Assembly: GCA_961205875.1 (NCBI GenBank)
Contig: OY540810.1
Location: 1,240,001-1,304,000 of the forward strand
Length of the DNA: 64,000 nucleotides
Reading direction: 5' to 3'
Origin: Sialis fuliginosa
Taxonomy: Eukaryota; Arthropoda; Insecta; Megaloptera; Sialidae
Part shown: piece by piece, positions 12,601-20,043 of the stretch
Position numbering within the stretch: the stretch's first letter is position 1
Layout: every line of letters starts with the position of its first letter
Position numbers and translations under genes: made by a program
The notes under the pieces: generated by a model
What the model saw: the letters and a program-made list of their open reading frames with translations, nothing else
What the model was told of the DNA's origin: nothing
The model's database searches: none

Positions 12601-15600
12601 GGTTACAAACCACTGTCATATACAAGTTAGATATACATTTTATAATAAAAATATATTATTTTATATCGTTTTTAAACTGAAACAGGTGACTGTATTCCTG
12701 AAGCTTGGGTCTGCGATGGCACACACGACTGCAATCGAGGAGAAGACGAAACATCCTGCGATAAGAACAACATGCCGCCACGTTGCACAGACAAACAGTT
12801 CAAGTGTAAAATCGACGGCACTTGCATCGGCATTAACAAAGTATGTGACGGTCGACCGGACTGCCCCGACGGAAGCGACGAAGTCTCCTGCAAACCAGAA
12901 CACAACGAACCAAGTACGTCGAAATAACCGATCTAACGTTCTTTTTATTACAGTCGGGACTCGTTTATTTTAACTCTCGTTTATCGTAAATGCCGACTTT
13001 CGTTTATTGTAAATTTTGTCTCCTCCTTCACCTCCCACCATTCTCGAGTCATGGCTACTTGACCAATCAGCGTTGACATCACAGAACGTATTGCCAACTT
13101 AAGAATAGTAAAAAATGACACTTCCCGATTAGACAAAATTGTCTGCGATAGCTTTTTCATGATTTTGCAATGTCGAATTTGTACTTCTTTGATTGTATAT
13201 CAGTGGCGTAGGAACGGGGGGGGTTTTGGGGTCGAAACCCCCCCCCCCGAAATTTTAAAATATATGAAATTAGTATAACAATTTTGAATTTTTGTGATAA
13301 TAACCCCCCCCCCCCCCGAAATTTTCAATGCTGTTAAAATATGCGAAATAAATATAAAAATTTTGAACCAAATGACCTTTTTTTTTTTTTGATCATATAA
13401 TTCATCAAAAAAAATAATAATTATAATTTTCAATTGTGACCTTTTTTTTTTTAGTCAATAAAAGTCATAATAAACTAAAATTTTTGCTTTTTCAATAAAA
13501 AAAAATTCGCATATTTTTTGGAATATCAAAACCCCCCCCGAAATTTTTTCTTACTACGCCACTGTTGTATATGTTGTTAAAATATCAAAAAATACGAAGA
13601 CAAGAATAAATAAAGGATTTCTTGTATTTGATATTCTATTATACATTTATAACATTTGAATACATCTTCGTGGTGATGTCAATTCCCGCGCCAACGCTGA
13701 TTGGTCAAGGATCTACACATAACTTGGTGTGAGCCCCTCTCGACTTGAAATAAACGCGCGTCATATGATTCAGAAGGTTTAAAATAAATGAGTCCCGACT
13801 GTATATAGCAATTGTTATTATTCTAGACGGTAATCCGGCCACTGTGAGTTGCCAAACGGGCACGTTCCCGTGCGACAGCTTCAGATGTCTGCCTCTGGTA
13901 AAATACTGCGACGGCACCCAAGACTGCCACGACGGGTTCGACGAGACAAACTGCGACAGCCCCCGCATCTACCAAGTGCTGCAAATGGGCGTGGACGAGC
14001 GTAGCGTCAACAGTTCGAGCCTGCTCCTGTACTGGTGGATACCGATACCGCAGAACATCAAGTTCGAGTTCCTTCCGTCGATAAAGAAGGCCGGCGTCGT
14101 CAACGCCCCGTGGAGAAACCACACGTCGTGGATCGAGGAGACCGATTTCAGGTTTAGTAATTTGGAAGCGTTCACGGAATACAACATGACAGTTTATGTG
14201 AGGGTTAAAGGCCGGCCGACCGTTTTCCCGCCTGTTAAGTATTTTAATGCAGTTACCGGAGAAGGAGGTAAAGATTAAATTCAACCTAACCTAACTTTTC
14301 TACAGTTATTGTCGTTTCAGTTCCGAGTGAACCTGAGAATCTAACGGTACGTCAGTGCAATGGGTCGCACGTTGAATTAAAGTGGAGTCCTCCGAAACAG
14401 CCGAATGGAAAAATAATGTACTACACGATAAGTCTGACGCCGCCAATACCGCCAGTGAAATTGCGTCATAACGGGCCTGTTACTATGTACATGGTTACAG
14501 GAAACTTCGAACCGGAACAGAACTATTCATTTTGGGTAAATATTAAATATATTAACGGGAGAGATCCCTTTATATACTTTTTTTTTTTTTTTTCAAGGTC
14601 TCTGCATGGAACAACGCATACGAAAGCAACAATTCTAAAGTAGCCTCAATACAATTCGACGGCGACGCAGATCTCGACTTAATCGAGAACATCTACCTCA
14701 AAGCCGTTACCAACAGATCGGTGACGTTAGAATGGAAATCTGTGAAAACGGCTGAAGGCTACCGCGTAACACCTCACGTCGACATACCTTACCCCGTGCA
14801 CGACGTAGTAACAACGCATACGAACAAAATTACCGGTAAGTAAAAAATTTAACACCCGCAGAAATCAAAACAAAAATTACTTCTTTTTTTTTTCAGTTTC
14901 GAATCTTTCGCCTGGAACGTCGTACATATTCAAAATAAGTGCCTACAAGAAGACGTATAACGGACAAGAAGTCAACTTCAAAGTTAAAACTAGCGGAGAT
15001 CCTTTGCCTTCGTTGGCTAACATGCAGGCGTACTTGGTGCCTGGCGTGGCTACGACCGTCAAACTTAGCTGGGACCATCCTAAAGATCTGCGTAAAGTTC
15101 AGTGGACCTATGGGGTATATTACGCTCTGAATGCTGAAGATCTGTTCAAACGTGAGTGTTAATTTATGTTAATTTGTGTGATTTCAAATGATAATTATTA
15201 CTTTTTCAGAAACAAAAACAACGACAACTAATAACACGGCCGTTGTACTAGACCTTGAACCTTGTGAGAAATACTTATTCGCTGTAGGAATCGTCGGGCC
15301 TTTGGGCTTAGGCCCCCTGAACAGACAGCCCGTGATGATAATGACAAGTGTGAAAGATACTGCACCTCCAAAGAACGTTACAGTATCTACGGACAAACAC
15401 AACGATACTAATATGATTATCGAGTGGTCTCCATCTTGTTCGGCTAGCATTTCCCATACTGGCTACATGGTAAGTTATAAGTTGATAAAATGAATGATAG
15501 ATTGCATTTTAGGTGATTTAGTAGTTTTTTTTTAAGATAACCTGGTTAGGTTGTCATTTTTGACACTTTTAGGTTAAAAAGTGTCAAAAATGACAATTTT

Positions 15601-17684
15601 AGCAATGTTTAAGAATTTATTACCAAGTAGATAATTTTTTTGTAAAGTTTATGTTTCCTCTTTAAAATGATTTTTTACTTTTTACTGTACGATTTTTTTT
15701 TTATATAATAAATTCTTAAAAATTGCCAAAATCGTAATTTTGACACTTCTAGGTTAGGTTATCTTCAAATTAGTATATCTCTGTGAAAAAAAATCGTACA
15801 GTAAAAAGAAAAATTCATTTTAAAGAAGAAAGACAGTACTATTTCTTACCGTGAATGAAAACTTTAGAAAAAAATTACCGGCTTTGTAAAAAAAATCTTA
15901 AACATTGCCAATATTGTCATTTTTGACACTTCTAGGTTAAGTTATCTTAAAACTAGTATATCTCTGAGAAAAAAAATCGTACCTACAGTAAAAATTAAAA
16001 ATTCATTTTAAAGAAGAAAGACAGTATTATTTCTTACCATGAATGAAAACTTCAGAAAAAAATTTTCTACCTGGTAATAAATTCTTAAACATTGCCAATA
16101 TTGTCATTTTTGATACTTCTAGGTTAGGTTATCTTCAAACTAGTATATCTCTGTGAAAAAAAATCGTACAGTAAAAAATAAAAATTCGTGTTAAAGAAGA
16201 AAGACAGTATTATTTCTTACCATGAATGAAAACTTTAGAAAAAAATGACCAGCTTGGTAATAAATTCTTAAACATTGCCAAAGTCATCATTTTTGACATT
16301 TTTAGGTTAGGTTATGTCAAACACATGAAGTAATTTGGGCATTATTCAATTAGAAACAACTAAATGATATTTTTAATTTTTAAAAGATTTTGTGCCCCGT
16401 AAACTCTTAAAATTAATTTAGCCACCGTGCTAATCTGTTTTATATTTATTTAAATCCCAGATCTCGATAACCGAACTGAACCTGAAGATACCCAAATCGG
16501 TGACTTTACTTCCGCCGCCGAAGGGAAGCCGTCTGACGCACACGGTTGCCGTGCACTACGGAGGCAGGTACGGCGTGTCCGTGCGTTCCGACGTGGCCGG
16601 AGCCATCGCCAGCGCACCTGTCGTGTATTACGCGCCTCCACTCGTGCCACCGCATCAGGTCGAGGTCTGGCCGGAAAAGAACGGAAGCTTCATTCTGTTC
16701 TGGCAGGAGAGGGATCTTCCCGAGCCGTTGAGGAATAAAAGGATAGAGTGAGTTTGTTTTATTATCTATTTTATATATTTTATATTAATGGTATTGACGT
16801 TTCCGTTCACAGATTCGAATATGAAATTTTCGTTTCCGAGGGTAGCAACTTGAACGAGTCGACTGCGATAGTTTACAAGGTGGGCTCGCCTCCGTTCATA
16901 CTAAACGAAATCAAAGACGGAATTATATATTCGTTTGCTGTTAGACTTAGAACACTGGATGGCTACACGTCGGTTTTATCGGAAGTCTACAGTATACAAG
17001 TTCCCGGTATGTCTAATTCTAATATCTTGTTGAAGTTATACTTCTTTATGTGCATTGAGGCACATTTAACAATTGACAGAAATTTTCTGGTAATATATTT
17101 GGTATATATGTTCTTTAAGGGTTGAAGGTAAAAGCCAGTGAGCCTTTTTGGTACTTGTGAGAAAAAGACAGTAAAGTAAGTATACAGTTACAGTAAAACT
17201 TCAAACATTTGAAAGACAACTACACAAATTCAAATAAAAGGGTGTGAAAATCTTCTGATTAAAATAATTAAGCTTAATTTTTCGTAGTAGTTTTTCGATC
17301 AAGCCAAAGAAGTATAACTTCTAGTGCACATAAGCGACGTGTAATTTATTTATAAACGATTGCAGGAAAATGGGAGGCCGTTTTAGGACCCAACAGTTTG
17401 GTCGGAGTGATCATACCAGCTGTGCTAATCGTTCTGGCCCTGTCGGCGGCTTTGACGTTCTTTATAATGAGGCACCGCAGGCTGCAGCAGAGTTTCGTGC
17501 GGTTCGCCAACAGCCACTACGATACCCGTTCGGGCGCTACGACTTTCGGAGGTGAAGGTCTAGGTAAGTGATATTTTTCTTTGAAATTTTGGTGGTTAAT
17601 AACGGTAAATGTTTAATTTCAGAAGAAGACGAAAGTCCTGTAATCCGTGGTTTTTCAGATGATGAGCCTCTAGTCATCGCGTGA
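409..17684 (+). CDS. SORL1: Sortilin-related receptor (SORL1/LR11-like), 3' part, 16 exons
   Basis: Type I membrane sorting receptor. In the known family it cycles between trans-Golgi network and endosomes and carries cargo through its VPS10 and LDLa modules. The exons are 409-665, 724-1144, 1204-1676, 1742-3306, 4832-5100, 6634-6835, 12686-12913, 13827-14267, 14321-14535, 14598-14835, 14897-15151, 15210-15469, 16461-16747, 16813-17006, 17366-17563 and 17623-17684. Each junction is GT-AG and all phases agree, giving 5565 coding bases (1854 residues plus TGA). The domains run end of VPS10, 10CC, YWTD propeller, EGF-like, nine LDLa, six FN3, membrane span, and a tail with FANSHY and GFSDD. The combination of VPS10 with LDLa and FN3 is diagnostic of SORL1. 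The human protein has 11 LDLa, so two appear to be absent here. The first exons (signal peptide, propeptide, early VPS10 blades) lie left of the window. Confidence 0.95.
724..1144 (+). CDS. SORL1: SORL1 exon b: VPS10 propeller
   Basis: The exon lies between TTTTACAG and GTATTTG. It encodes [12 protein letters not shown], an Asp-box-like blade motif, followed by [13 protein letters not shown] and [11 protein letters not shown], a second Asp-box. Phase is 2 in and 0 out. It contains a Gly/Ser-rich loop ([12 protein letters not shown]). Confidence 0.9.
1204..1676 (+). CDS. SORL1: SORL1 exon c: last VPS10 blades and start of the 10CC module
   Basis: The acceptor is TTTGCAG and the donor is GTATGT. 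It encodes [15 protein letters not shown] (Asp-box), [13 protein letters not shown] and [11 protein letters not shown], with the first cysteines of the VPS10 C-terminal (10CC) module. Phase is 0 in and 2 out, and the split codon restores a Cys with the next exon. Confidence 0.9.
1742..3306 (+). CDS. SORL1: SORL1 exon d: 10CC end, YWTD propeller, EGF-like, LDLa 1-3
   Basis: This is the largest exon, 1565 bases. The 10CC module ends near 1940. Next come five YWTD-type blade motifs (CVYWAD, VLYFVD, LFWTDW, RIYWVD, IYWDDW), then a cysteine-rich EGF-like stretch (about 2770-2910), then three LDLa modules with the calcium-binding D-SDE signatures (DASDE, DGSDE, DDSDE). Phase is 2 in and 1 out. Several blades that are separate exons in vertebrates appear fused here; this is inferred from the unbroken frame. 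Confidence 0.92.
3849..4456. mobile_element. MITE with 22-bp terminal inverted repeats and TAA target duplication
   Basis: The element is 608 bp. The termini are GGCTATGTTCCGATATACAC plus two more bases, and the right end is the exact inverse complement. TAA flanks both ends (3846-3848 and 4457-4459). A related repeat at 57421-57450 lacks the element and has a single TAA at the same point, so the empty site is present in this window. A three-base TWA duplication suggests PIF/Harbinger. No transposase is encoded. Confidence 0.85.
4461..4560. repeat. Five tandem copies of a 20-bp unit
   Basis: Five units of TGTCACTTTGACGTTTTAAA differ only by an A/G at one position. A partial sixth follows at 4561. 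The related repeat at 57437-57490 has only about two such units, so this is a local expansion inside the SORL1 intron. Confidence 0.9.
4832..5100 (+). CDS. SORL1: SORL1 exon e: LDLa modules 4 and 5
   Basis: The acceptor is TTTGCAG and the donor is GTAAGTG. It encodes two LDLa modules: CIPSAWKCD through DGSDETEC, then [16 protein letters not shown] through SDEKNC. A Pro/Thr/Ala-rich linker follows. Phase is 1 in and 0 out. Confidence 0.92.
5143..6410 (+). mobile_element. Tc1-like transposon, 1268 bp, with inverted repeats and TA duplication
   Basis: Terminal repeats of about 28 bp begin CAGTGTGTTAAGTAAGAGCG and the right end is their inverse complement. TA flanks both sides (5141-5142 and 6411-6412). 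The size and TA target match Tc1/mariner. It sits in the SORL1 intron at 5101-6633 in the sense orientation. Its transposase is broken (separate entry). Confidence 0.93.
5246..6300 (+). pseudogene. Broken Tc1-type transposase (DD34E)
   Basis: The homologous stretches fall in different frames. There is an N-terminal DNA-binding part (5246-5455), a middle part (5565-5780) with [11 protein letters not shown] carrying the first catalytic Asp near 5748, the second Asp in EDNDPKH near 6007, and the third acidic residue in IENVW near 6112. The spacing of the last two fits DD34E, which points to Tc1 rather than mariner. An in-frame TGA at 5456 and several frame changes between these blocks mean that no functional enzyme is made from this copy. 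Confidence 0.88.
6634..6835 (+). CDS. SORL1: SORL1 exon f: LDLa module 6 and first part of module 7
   Basis: The acceptor is TTGTACAG and the donor is GTATTT. It encodes [16 protein letters not shown] with SDEKGC, then a Thr/Pro-rich linker, then the first half of the next LDLa ([11 protein letters not shown]). Phase is 0 in and 1 out; the module is completed after a 5.85 kb intron. Confidence 0.92.
6901..7553. mobile_element. Inverted-repeat element A (TAGTATAGGAGCCAG termini)
   Basis: The element is 653 bp in the SORL1 intron at 6836-12685. Its 15-bp termini TAGTATAGGAGCCAG are exact inverse complements. Flanks are TTT on each side, too AT-rich to be sure of the target duplication. It has no coding capacity. 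Confidence 0.7.
7592..8305. mobile_element. Inverted-repeat element B with poly-G/poly-C ends, TTAA-flanked
   Basis: It opens with about 18 G followed by TAAGGTTTG, and closes with CAAACCTTAA followed by about 22 C. TTAA flanks both ends (7588-7591 and 8306-8309). It is 714 bp. The G run lengths may be unreliable in the assembly. No transposase is present. Confidence 0.78.
8494..10041. mobile_element. Inverted-repeat element C, TTAA-flanked, 1548 bp
   Basis: Termini GGTATTACCATCGC (left) and GGTAGTACCATCGC (right, inverse complement) differ by one base. TTAA is present on both sides (8490-8493 and 10042-10045). The interior is AT-rich with no open frame above 60 codons and no visible transposase, so it is non-autonomous or decayed. 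Confidence 0.75.
10449..12368. mobile_element. Foldback element: two inverted arms of about 935 bp, short spacer
   Basis: From GGGGCATTTCACGT at 10449 the sequence reads into the centre near 11380-11425 and then returns as its inverse complement to 12368. By eye the arms differ at scattered single bases and small indels only. The spacer is about 45 bases. TTAT flanks both ends (10445-10448 and 12369-12372). The mirrored 87-96-codon open frames in the arms lack any motif I recognise. Transcribed as part of the SORL1 intron, it would form a very long RNA hairpin. Confidence 0.88.
12686..12913 (+). CDS. SORL1: SORL1 exon g: LDLa module 7 (end) and module 8
   Basis: The acceptor is GAAACAG and the donor is GTACGT. 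It completes LDLa 7 ([20 protein letters not shown]) and adds LDLa 8 ([20 protein letters not shown]). Phase is 1 in and 1 out. The acidic calcium ligands are present in both. Confidence 0.92.
12951..13801. mobile_element. TA-flanked inverted-repeat element carrying a nested hAT MITE
   Basis: Termini CAGTCGGGACTC followed by G or A and TTTATTTTAA are inverse complements with one mismatch. TA flanks both ends (12949-12950, 13802-13803). Inside, CTTGACCAATCAGCGTTG near 13057 and its inverse near 13690 form subterminal repeats. It resembles a non-autonomous Tc1/mariner or pogo element. The hAT-like MITE at 13201-13564 is inserted in it. Confidence 0.83.
13201..13564. mobile_element. hAT-type MITE with perfect 8-bp target duplication
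   Basis: It starts CAGTGGCGTAG and ends with the inverse CTACGCCACTG. The eight bases TTGTATAT occur directly on both sides (13193-13200 and 13565-13572). An 8-bp duplication with CAGTGGCG ends is the signature of the hAT superfamily. It is 364 bp and noncoding. The several C/G homopolymers inside may be imprecise. Confidence 0.92.
13827..14267 (+). CDS. SORL1: SORL1 exon h: LDLa module 9 and first FN3 domain
   Basis: The acceptor is TTCTAG and the donor is GTAAAG. It encodes the ninth LDLa ([25 protein letters not shown] replaces the usual DGSDE) and the first fibronectin III domain, with predicted N-glycosylation sites (NSS, NHT, NMT). Phase is 1 in and 1 out. Confidence 0.92.
14321..14535 (+). 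CDS. SORL1: SORL1 exon i: FN3 domain 2
   Basis: It lies between GTTTCAG and GTAAAT. The start [12 protein letters not shown] followed by [14 protein letters not shown] is the typical FN3 B-C strand pattern with its conserved Trp. Phase is 1 in and 0 out. Confidence 0.9.
14598..14835 (+). CDS. SORL1: SORL1 exon j: end of FN3 2 and start of FN3 3
   Basis: The acceptor TTCAAG follows a T-rich tract and the donor is GTAAGT. It encodes [10 protein letters not shown] (end of an FN3 domain), then [14 protein letters not shown] and YRVTPHVD. Phase is 0 in and 1 out. Confidence 0.9.
14897..15151 (+). CDS. SORL1: SORL1 exon k: end of FN3 3 and FN3 4
   Basis: The acceptor is TTTTCAG and the donor is GTGAGT. 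It encodes [17 protein letters not shown], the F-G strand signature of FN3, then [10 protein letters not shown] and [13 protein letters not shown] of the next domain. Phase is 1 in and 1 out. Confidence 0.9.
15210..15469 (+). CDS. SORL1: SORL1 exon l: end of FN3 4 and start of FN3 5
   Basis: The acceptor is CTTTTTCAG and the donor is GTAAGT. It encodes [18 protein letters not shown] (F-G strands), then [13 protein letters not shown] and [11 protein letters not shown]. Phase is 1 in and 0 out. Confidence 0.9.
15525..16320. repeat. Tandem repeat of about 190 bp in a SORL1 intron, first unit partly inverted
   Basis: Three direct units (about 15745-16310) each hold CTAGTATATCTCTGTGAAAA, AATCGTACAGTAAAAA, AAAGAAGAAAGACAGTA and CATTGCCAATATTGTCAT. 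An inverted partial unit precedes them (15525-15740). A second cluster of the same family lies in the intergenic region at 24850-25385. Confidence 0.8.
16461..16747 (+). CDS. SORL1: SORL1 exon m: end of FN3 5 and start of FN3 6
   Basis: The acceptor is AATCCCAG and the donor is GTGAGT. It encodes [28 protein letters not shown] and [18 protein letters not shown] followed by FILFWQER. It is noticeably more GC-rich than its surroundings. Phase is 0 in and 2 out. Confidence 0.9.
16813..17006 (+). CDS. SORL1: SORL1 exon n: FN3 domain 6
   Basis: The acceptor is TTCACAG and the donor is GTATGT. It encodes [17 protein letters not shown] and [16 protein letters not shown], the last FN3 before the membrane. 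Phase is 2 in and 1 out. Confidence 0.9.
17366..17563 (+). CDS. SORL1: SORL1 exon o: transmembrane helix and FANSHY tail motif
   Basis: The acceptor is GATTGCAG and the donor is GTAAGT. A hydrophobic segment of about 24 residues is encoded at about 17398-17470 and ends at the basic RHRRLQQ stop-transfer. FANSHY at 17503-17520 is the known retromer (VPS26) recognition motif of SORL1. Phase is 1 in and 1 out. Confidence 0.94.
17623..17684 (+). CDS. SORL1: SORL1 last exon: acidic cytoplasmic C-terminus
   Basis: The acceptor is ATTTCAG. It encodes the final [20 protein letters not shown] and a TGA at 17682-17684. In the known family the acidic cluster and the terminal DD-P-VIA segment bind AP-1 and GGA adaptors. 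Both are preserved. Confidence 0.94.
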
Positions 17685-18080
17685 ACTTATATAATATTCA
17701 TGTACAGTTATTAATAGAAATTAGATATTCCAAAACGGACGATAATGTAATATATATATACACAAATGTCCAAAGAACTGAAACATATGTCTGAATCTGT
17801 CCATCCACCGTAATGTACACAGTTTGTTGATAAAAAACAAAACACTCAACACGTTATGTTCTTTAAATGTTTTAATAATCGTAAACTTAGAAGTAGTAAA
17901 TTTTTTGACGTGCGATGATATATCTTTGCTAAATGTAAATTTATTAGTTCTTGATGTAACGTTATTTAAAATCTGACAGAATCGTTTTAAGAAGTAGAGG
18001 CTTTATTGTGTTATATTTTAAAAATGTTTTTATTTATTTTTTGGTTATTTACATGTTTTTAGTTTATTATGAATAAATAC
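17685..18080 (+). other. SORL1: SORL1 3' UTR with AATAAA signal
   Basis: AT-rich sequence follows the stop codon. AATAAA lies at 18072-18077 and is a plausible polyadenylation signal. No other transcript feature is visible. The true cleavage site cannot be read from sequence alone. Confidence 0.55.
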
Positions 18081-18938
18081 TCCAGATATTTATCTTTGAT
18101 TCTATTAGATTTTTTTTTTTAATAGTAAATATATCAGATCTCCTTCAAGTGAATCCTTTCTGAATATTTCAAAAACTGTTAATTGAAGATCGGAAAATTA
18201 TCAACAAATGTTTTTTTCTTAGAAGTATTAGTTTCCAAATTAAAAAAAAAAACCTCATCCAAATCGGTTGAGTAGTTATTTTTCCATGAAGTGAACGTAA
18301 AGAGATAGATTTATTTTAAAATTTTAGAGCGAAATTCGCAGTCCTTCTTATTTGAATTTTTGCACACTTATAAATAACATAATTGACTTCGATGTGAACG
18401 TAAACTTCTTTGAAATTTATTTTTAAAAAAAACACTTTTTCATTTATAACAAATATAGTAAAAATTACGTTGTTTTTTTTTAGAATTTTCCCCTTTTATT
18501 TAGATTTTTTTGGTTCACGTTATCTTTTTTCTAATGTTTACACCGTGGAATAATTAACGTTTTTGAAGCAAGTTGTTTTTAAAAATTAAAAGATATAATA
18601 ATATGGATTCTCTCGATCGTTTTCATCAGATTTTAAATCGAGAAATAGAATCAGAAATAAAAGGATGAGCGTTTATTCTAAAAACTGATTTGTATTTGAA
18701 TTCAACGATTGTTGAAACCATACGTGACAGTAACAATGAAATTAATTTCAGGTTAAATATCGTTTTAGTGCTCCAAATTATTTAATTGAAAATCTGTTTT
18801 ATTTTAATGTTAGGTTAGGTGATCAAAGAATTAAAAAAAATAATTATTACAACCTTAGACAAGGAAAGATAAAGGACAAATAACACATTACCTAGCGTTG
18901 TTTTCTTGTGAAAAAGAAAGACGTGCACTAGCGAAAAA
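18081..18938. other. Intergenic, AT-rich; left inverted flank of the PRC1-like copy
   Basis: No open frame of interest. From about 18745 to 18890 the sequence matches, in inverse orientation, 20255-20375 beyond the PRC1-like fragment. Shared blocks are GTTTTAGTGCTCCAA and CTTAGACAAGGA(A/G)AGATAAAGGACAAATAA. Confidence 0.6.
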
Positions 18939-19995
18939 CTACCTGAAATCGAAGCCGTTAGGTGTAATCTTTTGAGAAGCACCTGAAGATATACCGGTTT
19001 TTCTGGGGGTTATTCTTTGATCGTGTGCCTGCTTTCTAGCTGACAGTTTTGTACGTTTATCTTGTCGAAAACCGGCCCAACTCGTCTTTATTATGTCGCT
19101 CATCGGCTCCCCGAATACCAAAAATGGGACGTTATTGATTTCTTCGTATTCGTCGATCTTTTGTTGAAGCTCGACTTCAATTTCGGGTAGTTTTTTCGCA
19201 AGTACCCGTCGTTCTTTTTCTTCTTTCAGTAGCTGACCGCCGCGGTTTTTATAGCGGTCAGGTTTTTCAGAACATTCTTCGAGCTCTAGCATCTTAGCCC
19301 AGAGTTCTTCACGCTTTGCTAACATTTCGAAAATCTGTTTATTTTCTTCGTAGAAATGACGAAGTTTATCAACTTTCATCTCGTGTAATGTGAGTAAATT
19401 TTCGGTGAAGCAGTTTAAATGGAAAACTTTGAATTGTATTCTCTGGTCTTCACCGACTTTGCATTTGTCCCACCATTCGAGAAGTTCGTTTTGTAACTTT
19501 TCTACGTAAAATTAATATTTGCTCTGATTTTACTCTTGCATCTTGATATTTCCTTTCTCAGGGCTTCCAACGTATCCAAACTATACCCAGGGTAATTCTC
19601 TAGAAATTCACTGCGTACTGCTGGGTTCTCTTCGAGCCGTTCCCACAATAAACTCAACTGCTCTCTTAGTTCTGTGACCAACGTCTTTGTTTCATTTAAC
19701 TGAACCTTCAACGAATCGTGCAGCTCTTTTAGCTTCTTCATGTTCTCCGGAGTCACTAAAAATTCCTCGTTGCTGCCTTCGTAAATCTGTCTTTCAAAGT
19801 CTAAACAAGGCTCTATCTTTAACTCGTGCATTATTTTCCTTATGACGTTTCTTTTTCTACTCTCTTCTTCTTCAATTAATATACTCGTATCTTTCAATTC
19901 ATTTATTATGTGGTTTTGTATTGATTCGAAACGAGTATTTATGGTCTCTCTGTCTAAACTGACCATATTCCACAATTCTTCAAAAGTGTCAATGT

Positions 19996-19999
<4 letters not shown>
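18939..19999 (-). pseudogene. PRC1: PRC1/Ase1/MAP65-like fragment, intronless, one frameshift
   Basis: PRC1 (fascetto in flies) bundles antiparallel microtubules in the central spindle. Two - strand frames (19999-19502 and about 19501-18939) give coiled-coil sequence ending in a spectrin-like region with KNRGGQLLKEEK, the family's most conserved microtubule-binding motif, then a short basic tail with ITPRKTG. Several features argue for a degraded retrocopy. It has no introns. The N-terminus is replaced by a 44-base A run (sense strand). Roughly 90 residues appear missing internally relative to vertebrate PRC1. One frame break lies near 19500. The break could be a single missing T in TTTT near 19502, that is, a sequencing error. 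A truncated but expressed gene is the alternative. Confidence 0.75.

Positions 20000-20042
<43 letters not shown>
19999..20042. repeat. Homopolymer T tract, 44 bases
   Basis: A pure T run directly abuts the 5' end of the PRC1-like reading frame, where it reads as A on the sense strand. A retrocopy would carry its poly(A) at the 3' end, so this is not a simple insertion tail. Confidence 0.95.

Positions 20043-20043
<1 letters not shown>

Noticed and set aside
13823-14284. 153-codon - strand frame opposite a SORL1 exon
   Set aside because: It is the shadow of the LDLa/FN3 coding exon on the + strand, whose phases and domains are clear.
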